From positions 4,133,925-4,197,924 of the forward strand of contig NC_021182.1 of assembly GCF_000389635.1 (NCBI RefSeq): a stretch of DNA of 64,000 nt. The letters are read 5' to 3'. Position numbers and translations under genes: made by a program. Below the pieces are notes generated by a model that saw only the letters and a program-made list of their open reading frames with translations, ran no database searches and was not told the DNA's origin. The DNA comes from Clostridium pasteurianum BC1 (GTDB lineage Bacteria > Bacillota > Clostridia > Clostridiales > Clostridiaceae). Each line of letters starts with the position of its first letter. Within the stretch, counting starts at the first letter, position 1. Shown one piece after another: positions 56,759 through 64,000 of the stretch.

Positions 56759-58222
56759 TTAATTATTTTCCTCATCTAATTCTTTATTTGTTATAACACA
56801 AAAATTAGATTCATCTCTTCCTCTATATTCTTGAGTTCCATTTACCTCAGTTTCTATTTTACGCCCTAAGCCAGCTGCTCCTGGAACTCTAAAAGTATTT
56901 TTATCAAGCTTATTTATAGCTGTCTCTACTGGTTTATCTAACTGTGGTACCCATTCATAAGGCACTCTATAAGCTCTATAAACCATATTCATTTTTGCCT
57001 TACCTTTACCATCATAAGGACTTATATATTCCCAAACTATTTCATGTTCTTTTGTAACTTCAAATATACGACCATCTGAGCCTTCTGTTATAAGAGTATT
57101 ACCATTTGGTAAACGCTGTGCATTACTTATAAATGGACTATAAAATCTAACAGAATCTAAAGGTTCTATAAGTCCAGCTTCTTTAGGTGTATATTGCCAT
57201 ACAATTTTTAAGGTTATAGGATCAATTTCAAGTACTCTTGAATAATCCCTATGAACATTTTTGATACCATTTGGTGAACTTGGATTTGGAGCACCATATC
57301 CACCCCATCCACCGTTATCAAATATAAGTATATTACCCTCTCCTGGTAATCCCTTAGGTATTAAGTGTACATTATGCTGACCTATTATCCATCCTAAATT
57401 AATAAGTTCTTCACTTGTATCATAATGTGGTCCTATTTTCCAAACAATTTTTCCTGTTTTCTTATCTATTATTGCTATAATGTTTGCTTCCCTGCTATCA
57501 AGAATAATATTTTCTGGACTGAACCTTTCGTCTCCATTATCAAACCATTTATTTGGTCCAAGTAATGATATTGAGTTAATATGAAGCCAATCTCCTACAC
57601 CATTGTCACCTAAAGGTCTTATATTAGGATCTTTATATATAGTAGTTTTAGCTGCTTCGTCAAAACCAAATTCATCGAAATGCTCATTTGCTCTCCATTC
57701 CCAAACAATTTTTCCATCCCAAGTAACTTCAATAATTTTATCATCTAAAAGAACCTTATCAGATATCGCAGAATTTTTAACATTTTCATGTGTAAGAATA
57801 AAAGTATTACCTTTGTCCACTTTTGGAGCTAAATCAGGTGCATAGTACCCAACTGGATTACCTTCTCTTTGATAATCATGATGCTGTCTGGCTATCCATT
57901 GAGACTCTTCACCAGGGTCCTCTATGAGTTCAGTTTTGTTAAATTTCCAAACAACATTTCCTTCCCAATCTACCTGCACCAAATCAATCAAATCTTGAAA
58001 TCCATATTTAGGATTTCGCTCACCTGTACTACCTAGTACATATCCACCTGGAAATAGTTTATTTGGAAATCCCCTTAAATTTCTCCACAATTTAACTTCT
58101 TCACCATTCATACTTATTAATAATGCACCTAAATCTGCTGCCTGAAAAATAGTGTAGCCACTCCATGCCTTTTTAGGGTTATAAATTGTAACCCCGGTTG
58201 GGTATATAGTTGGATATCCCAT
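56759..58222 (-). CDS. Arylsulfotransferase (ASST)-family protein, cytoplasmic
   Basis: A 487-residue beta-propeller of the arylsulfotransferase family. Repeated blade strings are visible (GNVVWKFNK, GKIVWEWRA, GKIVWKIGP, LKIVWQYTP, HEIVWEYIS). Histidines in RQHHDYQ, WLHINSI and GQHNVHLI and the arginine in SNAQRLPNGN correspond to the conserved catalytic pocket. Known enzymes are periplasmic and transfer sulfate between phenols; this one has no signal peptide. It ends a run of genes beginning beyond the right edge, 66 bases after the NifK-like gene. It may handle a sulfated or other aromatic substrate of the same pathway, or be a sensor propeller. Confidence 0.82.
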   Translation of the reverse strand: MGYPTIYPTGVTIYNPKKAWSGYTIFQAADLGALLISMNGEEVKLWRNLRGFPNKLFPGGYVLGSTGERNPKYGFQDLIDLVQVDWEGNVVWKFNKTELIEDPGEESQWIARQHHDYQREGNPVGYYAPDLAPKVDKGNTFILTHENVKNSAISDKVLLDDKIIEVTWDGKIVWEWRANEHFDEFGFDEAAKTTIYKDPNIRPLGDNGVGDWLHINSISLLGPNKWFDNGDERFSPENIILDSREANIIAIIDKKTGKIVWKIGPHYDTSEELINLGWIIGQHNVHLIPKGLPGEGNILIFDNGGWGGYGAPNPSSPNGIKNVHRDYSRVLEIDPITLKIVWQYTPKEAGLIEPLDSVRFYSPFISNAQRLPNGNTLITEGSDGRIFEVTKEHEIVWEYISPYDGKGKAKMNMVYRAYRVPYEWVPQLDKPVETAINKLDKNTFRVPGAAGLGRKIETEVNGTQEYRGRDESNFCVITNKELDEENN

Positions 58223-58288
58223 GGTTATTACCTCCCCATAAAATTCAATTACTTTATCTATTCAGCACCATTATTTCTTAATCTAAAA

Positions 58289-59635
58289 TTACGATATTAA
58301 ACTTTTATCTAAAGGTTCAGCCTTAAAATTGCGAATTAAAGTACCTAAATCCTCTAATAAAGTAATTGCTCCTTTAAAACCTATATGCGTCTTGTCTAAA
58401 ACAACACTATTCCAAATTGGAAAAGATATATGCTGTAATGGTATATTTAATTTAGAAGCAATTTCATTTTCTATAGAACTTCCAAATAATAATTCAATTT
58501 TGCTATCCTTAATAATATTATTAATTTCTCCCCTATCATCAGTAAAATACAGTGCTATTTCTGTTTGTGGTAATAAATTATTAATTTCATTTCTTATTTT
58601 ATTTAAATAAGATTCCTGTGGATTGTCCGTAATGATAACAGTTTTAGGTATTAATCCTAAAGAATTCACTAAAAACCTACTTATTCCTATTACACTGGAA
58701 GATTCTCCTACTATGGAAAACTCTTTTTGGAAATTATATTCAAAATAAAACTCAGATATATTATTTAAATAATGATTTATTTTGTTTTCCTCAAAATTTA
58801 TAAATTCATCTACATTTTCTTCATTTAAATTTACTTTATTAGCTACTTGTCTTATAAATAAGCTTGTATCATCATTACCAACAGGCAAACTTTGAAAATC
58901 TAAATAAGGGATGTCATATTTTTCTTCTAAATATTTTCCTATCTCTTCACCCCAAGGAGAAAATACAATGTTCAATTCTGCTCTAGGTATATCTTTCCAC
59001 TGCTGAACACCTTGACCAAATCCAAAAAGAGTATTAACCTTAAGTCCAATAGCTTCAAGTAATCTTTTTAATTCTAGAAGATTTCCCTGCCAGTATACAT
59101 CTTGTTTTGGAACTATCCCAAATATATTTACAAGACCATCAATTTTTTCAGAAGATAAATCATAAAGCTTAGGTAGTCCATTAATTATAGTCTTAACTGC
59201 TATTTCATATCCATTATAAATACTTCCTTTAAATCCTGGTGTATTAGCATTTATAATAGGATACCCTTGCTCTTGTGATTCTTTTGTCATAGCAGGTATA
59301 TCATCTCCCACAAGTTCCGTAGTACATCCACCTAAAACTACATATAGGTCACTCTTTATAATTTTTACTGTATTCTTTATTTGCTCGCGAAGCCTTGAGG
59401 TTCCACCAAATATAACTTGCTTCTCAGTAACATTAGTAGAAGGTAAAGCTGTACCTCCAATGTACCCACCACCATTACATCCACTTACTTTGTTAACTCC
59501 AAGATGCTGCTGTAATCCACACCCAGCAGTAGAATGTAAAATAGGTACTGCTCCTCCTATTTCCTGTATTGTTTCGATTGCACCATGTAATAGGCAACTA
59601 TTACGTGATGCTTCAATAGAATTAATATCTCCCAT
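58289..59635 (-). CDS. Nitrogenase component-1-like protein, NifK-like subunit
   Basis: A 448-residue member of the NifD/NifK/BchN/BchB superfamily. It has cysteines at C14 (NSCLLHGA), C39 (HSTAGCGLQ) and C104 (LGGCTTELVGDD), the three positions that bind the P-cluster or its [4Fe-4S] equivalent, plus C53. NVTEKQVIFGG resembles the NifK NMTE..AVFGG string. It starts one base after the stop of its partner and so is translationally linked. Residues for FeMo-cofactor are not expected in this subunit. The pair looks like a nitrogenase-like reductase such as BchNB, CfbD or the methylthio-alkane reductase, not true nitrogenase. Confidence 0.87.
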   Translation of the reverse strand: MGDINSIEASRNSCLLHGAIETIQEIGGAVPILHSTAGCGLQQHLGVNKVSGCNGGGYIGGTALPSTNVTEKQVIFGGTSRLREQIKNTVKIIKSDLYVVLGGCTTELVGDDIPAMTKESQEQGYPIINANTPGFKGSIYNGYEIAVKTIINGLPKLYDLSSEKIDGLVNIFGIVPKQDVYWQGNLLELKRLLEAIGLKVNTLFGFGQGVQQWKDIPRAELNIVFSPWGEEIGKYLEEKYDIPYLDFQSLPVGNDDTSLFIRQVANKVNLNEENVDEFINFEENKINHYLNNISEFYFEYNFQKEFSIVGESSSVIGISRFLVNSLGLIPKTVIITDNPQESYLNKIRNEINNLLPQTEIALYFTDDRGEINNIIKDSKIELLFGSSIENEIASKLNIPLQHISFPIWNSVVLDKTHIGFKGAITLLEDLGTLIRNFKAEPLDKSLIS

Positions 59636-59636
59636 A

Positions 59637-61055
59637 TTACTTTACCTCCTGCTTAATATACCAGTTTGAACTTTTTTTATACCAGCTATCTTCATAAGGT
59701 ATATTTTTAATTTTTCTTAATCTATCAACAAAAAATTTATTTTTCAACGCCTTCTGAATTTGACTAATAAACCTTTTTACTCCTTCAAACCCAATTATAT
59801 TTAAATTATCAATAGCAATAGCAGGAATACCAAGCCTTGCTGCCAGTGAACTCTTATAGCTTAAACCCACATATAGATCAGGTTTTACTTTATTTAGAAT
59901 GTTTGCTTCTTCAAAATCTTGACCATCTGCTATGTGTATTTTTATATTTTCATCTATTAGCTTAAATTCTTTTAATTCATCTTTATCTAACTTGTCTATA
60001 TGATCAACTGTTAATCCTATTACATTTCCTCCAAACTCTTCTATGGATTTAGCAACACTAAATCCTAATCTGGTAGGCAAACTAATATATACATTTATAC
60101 CATTTAAATTATTTCTATCAGTATATTCTTTAGATTCACTAATAGTTTTAGAAATTACTTCTTCTGTTCTTTCTTTTAATCCTAAAGCTTCTCCTATAGT
60201 ATAAAACCAATCAGCTGTTCTTTTTATTCCAACCGGAAGCTGTGGTTGTAGAAATGGAGTATCATATTTTTCATTTAAAGCTTTTAACAGATAATCACTA
60301 TTGTCACTATCTATACCCACTGAAAGAGCAGCCTTAGACGCCTGCTCAATATTTTTTAAATTTGCAAAGCGTGGTAATATATTTGCTTTTATTCCAATTT
60401 CACTCAAAATATCTTCAATTTCATCTAATTCCTGCTGATTTTCATGCACTGAAACCAAATTTATTAGATTTGGTTCATTATTATGTTCTTCTTTATCTGC
60501 AACTAAATATTTCACAAGGGAATGGAATACCAAATCACTCCCCAGTACACTACTTTTAGACTTGAATCCATCTGAGAAAATAGGAACAATCTTAATATTT
60601 AATTTTGCTTCCAGTTCTAAAATTACTGCTAAAATGTCATCATTATTTATGGCAACTACTGGAGTAGCCACAATAAAAATAACATTGGGTTTATACCTTT
60701 CCTGTAATTTTATAACAGCTTCTCTTAGCTTTCTTTCCCCACCCAGTATAGAATCTTTTTCATTTAAATTAGTTACAGCCCAATTAGTGCTAATATCTTT
60801 AGATAAAAAATCTAATTGAACAGCACTGCATCCTGATGGTCCATGAATTACTATTGCAGCATCTTCTATTCCATTAATTGCTTTCAAAGTATATATAATA
60901 TCATCAAAAGTAGTCTGAGAAAAAGTTCTTATCCTCTGCCTAGCATCTTCCTTTTCTATATCTTCTAATAATAAATCTACATTTCCTAAATATGCACTTA
61001 ATGTATTTAATCTTTTTTCTCTAATTTGAGGTCTTTTTGTAGATAAAAGTCCCAT
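59637..61055 (-). CDS. Nitrogenase component-1-like protein, NifD-like subunit
   Basis: A 472-residue protein of the same superfamily. IHGPSGCSAVQLDF (70-83) matches the NifD HGP.GC motif. C76 is the only cysteine I see in the whole protein. The third P-cluster position is replaced (VATPVVAINNDDIL), and the FeMo-cofactor cysteine and histidine are absent. AGGAGG precedes ATG 61055; a longer frame from 61121 was rejected. With the downstream partner it could build one [4Fe-4S] cluster from three plus one cysteines, as in nitrogenase-like enzymes. The NifH-like reductase is not in the window. Confidence 0.85.
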   Translation of the reverse strand: MGLLSTKRPQIREKRLNTLSAYLGNVDLLLEDIEKEDARQRIRTFSQTTFDDIIYTLKAINGIEDAAIVIHGPSGCSAVQLDFLSKDISTNWAVTNLNEKDSILGGERKLREAVIKLQERYKPNVIFIVATPVVAINNDDILAVILELEAKLNIKIVPIFSDGFKSKSSVLGSDLVFHSLVKYLVADKEEHNNEPNLINLVSVHENQQELDEIEDILSEIGIKANILPRFANLKNIEQASKAALSVGIDSDNSDYLLKALNEKYDTPFLQPQLPVGIKRTADWFYTIGEALGLKERTEEVISKTISESKEYTDRNNLNGINVYISLPTRLGFSVAKSIEEFGGNVIGLTVDHIDKLDKDELKEFKLIDENIKIHIADGQDFEEANILNKVKPDLYVGLSYKSSLAARLGIPAIAIDNLNIIGFEGVKRFISQIQKALKNKFFVDRLRKIKNIPYEDSWYKKSSNWYIKQEVK

Positions 61056-61187
61056 GTATATTCCTCCTGACATTCTTTTATACAACCTAAAAATATAATA
61101 ATCAATTTTAAAAAAATTCAAAAATAAATTCTGTTGTTATAATTTATAAACAGAATTTATTTTTTCTTAAATATATTTTAATTAATC

Positions 61188-62396
61188 TTAAACAACTTTA
61201 ACCTTTTCTTGGAATACTGGTAATAACTCATCATTTATTTTATATAAATCATGGCATAAAGTTGTTGGCGCTGCATTGCAATCATATAATTGATCGTAAG
61301 TAAATCCTGCTTTCCTGTATATATTATAAACTTTATGAGCCATATCAAGATGCCAAGCAGGTTCTGGAGTACGATGACCCTCTAATTCTGACCCTGGATT
61401 TGGGCACCACGCAGCTACACCACATATAACTCCTTTGGATGCAAGATATTCAACTCCTTCTAGCGTAGAAGCTTTAGGCTCAATTCCACCAACTATATTG
61501 GATCTTACTCTTCCATATCCAAATACTTTAACTGCATGTTCCAGTGCTTTAACCCAATGTTCCCATCCACCGCATTCCTGCTCTTTACCAGGGCAAATTG
61601 TTTTAAAAATATTTTTATCCCAAATTTCAATATTAATTCCAATGGTTCTATATCCAACTTCCTTATATCTATCGATAACCTCAAGATCTGCTGGAGCTCC
61701 TATAACACCAGTACCATTAAAATCTTCTAATCCAGTATGTTCTTTTATAGCTTCAGCTACATCAATATAATAGTCAACTTCTCTCCTCTCTGGAACAAAT
61801 CCTCCACTTATAGTTATATGTTTAGCACCATTTTTATAAGCTGCTGCTGCTGCTTCACCAATTTGCTTTGGGTACTTCCATTGTATATTCTGCTTTTCTC
61901 CATAAGTATCTTTTGTAGCATTTATATTGCAATATTTACAGTCCAATCCTTTTTCCTTTAAAGAGCACTCATTACTATAGGATACAAAAATAGTGCCTTC
62001 TCTATTATAAGTAGCTACATGAGACATCTCTGTACCATCAGTTGTTTTTAATTTATAGTATTCAGGTCGACTTAAAAATTCGATAGGAAACACTTCGTTA
62101 CCTTTATAAGTTAAATAATACTTATTTCCATCGTAATTGATAGCATAATTTGATCTTCTATCCCATCTAAAGGCTATTTTCAAGCCATTTGGTGAAGTAA
62201 AGCCCACAGGAAACTCTATACCTGCATGTGGTTCGTGATCATATTCAAATAATGTGTGTATCTGTTCTTGATATTTACTATTGCTTAATCCTAAGTTAAG
62301 GTGTTTAAATATTGCAGGATTAACGTCAATTCCTTCAACCATTGCTGCATTTTTAATTTCTAATTCTTTATACAATTGATTTTTTATATCACTCAT
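61188..62396 (-). CDS. Radical-SAM-like protein with C-x8-C-x2-C motif
   Basis: A 402-residue protein. C144, C153 and C156 (NECSLKEKGLDCKYC) form a C-x8-C-x2-C pattern, wider than the usual C-x3-C-x2-C. Strand motifs after it agree with a radical-SAM barrel (HITISGGFVPERREVDYYIDVAEAI, NGTGVIGAPADLEVIDRYKEVGYRTIGINIEIW, RVRSNIVGGIEP). Further cysteines near the C-terminus (CNAAPTTLCHD) could bind a second cluster. It lies between the ABC genes and the nitrogenase-like pair in the same direction. It may build or insert a cluster, or modify the substrate. Neither is shown. Confidence 0.78.
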   Translation of the reverse strand: MSDIKNQLYKELEIKNAAMVEGIDVNPAIFKHLNLGLSNSKYQEQIHTLFEYDHEPHAGIEFPVGFTSPNGLKIAFRWDRRSNYAINYDGNKYYLTYKGNEVFPIEFLSRPEYYKLKTTDGTEMSHVATYNREGTIFVSYSNECSLKEKGLDCKYCNINATKDTYGEKQNIQWKYPKQIGEAAAAAYKNGAKHITISGGFVPERREVDYYIDVAEAIKEHTGLEDFNGTGVIGAPADLEVIDRYKEVGYRTIGINIEIWDKNIFKTICPGKEQECGGWEHWVKALEHAVKVFGYGRVRSNIVGGIEPKASTLEGVEYLASKGVICGVAAWCPNPGSELEGHRTPEPAWHLDMAHKVYNIYRKAGFTYDQLYDCNAAPTTLCHDLYKINDELLPVFQEKVKVV

Positions 62397-62435
62397 TTTT
62401 TTAATTCCTCCTAATTTATAAATATATATTAAAAT

Positions 62436-63227
62436 TTAAATATAATACTCCACAGTTGATTCAGAATTACCAAAAAATTCACCATAAATTTCATTCTTAA
62501 TCTTTATATAATCGTAATTATTCCTTTTCCTAGGTCTTGAAATATTTACGTCTATTATCTTTTTAATTGTTCCAGGACGACTTGACATAACAACTACACG
62601 ATCAGCTAAAAAAATGGCTTCATCAATATCATGTGTAACCAGAATCATAGTTGTTTTATCTTTTTCCCATATTTTTAATACCTCCTGCTGCATGTTCATT
62701 CTAGTAAAAGCATCTAGGGCACCAAAAGGTTCATCAAGCAATAATATATCAGGATTATTTACAAGCGCTCTTGCTATACTCACACGTTGCTGCATACCAC
62801 CAGATAACTGAGAAGGATATGCCTTTGCAAAATTTTCTAGCCCAACTAGCTCTAAATACTTTTTAACAATAGGTTTTTTCTCACTTGAACCAAGTTTTTC
62901 CGGCAATCCAAATTCAACATTCTTTTCAATAGTAAGCCAGGGAAAAAGCCTAGACTCCTGAAAAATTATTCCTCTGTCAACGCCAGGTCCATTTATAGGT
63001 TTTTCTTTCAAATGCACATTTCCTTCATATTGTCTTTCAAGTCCGCCTATGATTCTAAGAAGAGTACTTTTACCACAACCACTGGCTCCAACAATACATA
63101 TAAATTCATTTTTCTCAATTTCTAAATTAATATTATTAAGAACTTTTACTTCACCAGAATCTATTGTGAAATTTTTATATAGTCCTTTAATTGTTAAAGC
63201 TTTTTCATAATTTTTTTCTAACTGCAT
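62436..63227 (-). CDS. ABC importer ATPase, nitrate/sulfonate/taurine type
   Basis: A 263-residue ATPase of the SsuB/TauB/NrtD group. Walker A GASGCGKST (about 46-54), Q-loop FQESRLFPW, signature LSGGMQQRV (about 143-151) and Walker B LLLDEPFGALD are intact, with switch histidine in LVTHDIDEA. It is 12 bases after the permease. The family imports sulfonates, taurine, nitrate, cyanate or thiamine precursors, so the substrate cannot be assigned from sequence alone. Confidence 0.92.
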   Translation of the reverse strand: MQLEKNYEKALTIKGLYKNFTIDSGEVKVLNNINLEIEKNEFICIVGASGCGKSTLLRIIGGLERQYEGNVHLKEKPINGPGVDRGIIFQESRLFPWLTIEKNVEFGLPEKLGSSEKKPIVKKYLELVGLENFAKAYPSQLSGGMQQRVSIARALVNNPDILLLDEPFGALDAFTRMNMQQEVLKIWEKDKTTMILVTHDIDEAIFLADRVVVMSSRPGTIKKIIDVNISRPRKRNNYDYIKIKNEIYGEFFGNSESTVEYYI

Positions 63228-63239
63228 AAAAACACCTCC

Positions 63240-64000
63240 TTAATCTTGTATACTGGTATTCCATCTTAAAACTCTTTTCTGTATTATCTTTATTAAAGTA
63301 TCTATTAAAAGCCCAATAATTCCTATAGAAATAACACCTACAATCATCACATCTGGCTGTGATAACTCTCTTGCATAAGAAATCAAATAACCTATACCCG
63401 AAGAGGCCGCAATAAGTTCCGCTCCAACAACACTCATCCAAGCACTTCCTATTCCTATTCTAAGTCCAGTAAATATTGAAGGCATTGCAGATGGAAAAAT
63501 AACTTTTAATAAAACTGTTGCTTTATTTTTCTCAAGTATTTCTCCAACTTCCAAATATTTTTTATTTGTGCTTACAATTCCATGCACTGTATTAAGTAAA
63601 ACTGGCCAAAATGTACCTATAGCTATGACCGTTACCTTAGATATTTCACCTATACCAAGCCAAAGTATAAGCATAGGCACCCATGCAATTACAGGTATTG
63701 GTCTTAATAATCCAATAAGAAGAACTATGGATCTTTCAAATTTTCTTATCAATCCCATTAACGTTCCTATTGAAATCCCAAGAATACAGCCTATGGCATA
63801 TCCCTTTAGTACTCTTATCAAACTCACCACTAGATGTTTCAACAATTCACCACTTTGGGCCATTTGCACCAATGTATCCCATATAATAATCGGAGAAGGT
63901 AATATTGATGGATTAATAAAACCCTTATCACTAAATATTTCCCATAATATCACAATCACTACAGGAGTTAAAAACATCAAAATATAGTCCAATGCCTTTG
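63240..64000 (-). CDS. ABC importer permease, SsuC/TauC type (start may lie off the edge)
   Basis: At least 250 residues with six membrane helices and the cytoplasmic coupling region (GTFWPVLLNTVHGIVSTNKKYLEVGEIL...VIFPSAMPSIFTGLRIGIGSAW) of BPD_transp_1 permeases. A TTG at 63992 is a possible start, but the frame stays open to the edge and no ribosome site is seen, so a few N-terminal residues may be missing. The matching solute-binding protein should be upstream, outside the window. Confidence 0.88.
   Translation of the reverse strand, partial: KALDYILMFLTPVVIVILWEIFSDKGFINPSILPSPIIIWDTLVQMAQSGELLKHLVVSLIRVLKGYAIGCILGISIGTLMGLIRKFERSIVLLIGLLRPIPVIAWVPMLILWLGIGEISKVTVIAIGTFWPVLLNTVHGIVSTNKKYLEVGEILEKNKATVLLKVIFPSAMPSIFTGLRIGIGSAWMSVVGAELIAASSGIGYLISYARELSQPDVMIVGVISIGIIGLLIDTLIKIIQKRVLRWNTSIQD

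Noticed and set aside
58289-61055. Annotation as true nitrogenase MoFe protein subunits
   Set aside because: Key cofactor and P-cluster cysteines are missing in the NifD-like subunit and no nifE, nifN or nifB gene is visible.
1-64000. CRISPR array, tRNA genes, prophage or intact insertion sequence
   Set aside because: I saw no regular direct-repeat/spacer pattern, no cloverleaf sequence, no phage structural genes and no complete transposase ORF.

Overview
The window is about 30% G+C. It carries Shine-Dalgarno-led genes with frequent TTG and GTG starts, spore-related genes (gerW/ytfJ, prkA-yhbH-spoVR), T-box and riboswitch leaders, and an Agr-type peptide locus. This points to a spore-forming anaerobe of Clostridium sensu stricto; the species cannot be settled from the sequence alone. 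No rRNA, tRNA, CRISPR array, prophage or intact transposase gene was seen.

Layout. 0-6 kb: lipid-modification genes (5' end of a cyclopropane-fatty-acid synthase, a diacylglycerol glycosyltransferase), two divergent DEAD-box helicases and larE. 6-9.3 kb: an aminotransferase/Lrp operon under a T-box leader, then gerW and its DUF2953 partner. 9.4-13.7 kb: a PAS sensor kinase, an unlisted 45-residue agrD, a frameshifted agrB, two paralogous small membrane proteins and a stranded S-box-like riboswitch. 13.8-21 kb: ttcA, adenine deaminase, a preQ1 riboswitch with queT, a MATE exporter and an FAD oxidoreductase. 21-26 kb: the prkA-yhbH-spoVR operon. 26-31 kb: a MarR-regulated MFS exporter and the late cobalamin operon cobT-cobU-cobS-cobC. 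31-38 kb: an M20 amidohydrolase, a heterodimeric ABC exporter with one broken half, and another MFS pump. 38-45 kb: a glycine-riboswitch-controlled ACT/PFL-like pair, then thiC-thiS-thiG-thiH-thiE behind a TPP riboswitch, with no thiF. 45-49 kb: gene remnants and a TPR-GAF-GGDEF protein. 49-57 kb: an alpha/beta hydrolase, a MoxR-DUF58-transglutaminase operon and a secreted GxGYxYP protein.

56.7-64 kb (to the window edge) is the most unusual part. It is one minus-strand cluster: sulfonate-type ABC permease and ATPase, a radical-SAM-like protein with unusual cysteine spacing, two nitrogenase-component-1-like subunits and a cytoplasmic arylsulfotransferase-family protein. I infer a nitrogenase-like reductase system that imports and reduces an organosulfur or other small substrate. 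Its reductase (NifH-like) and binding protein would lie beyond the right edge.

Two families of small palindromic repeats are scattered between genes: one MITE-like, one resembling terminal hairpins of IS200/IS605-type elements. Several genes are broken by small indels (agrB, one ABC half-transporter, a sensor fragment), and one ORF is a deletion fusion of an ABC ATPase with a LuxR-type regulator.
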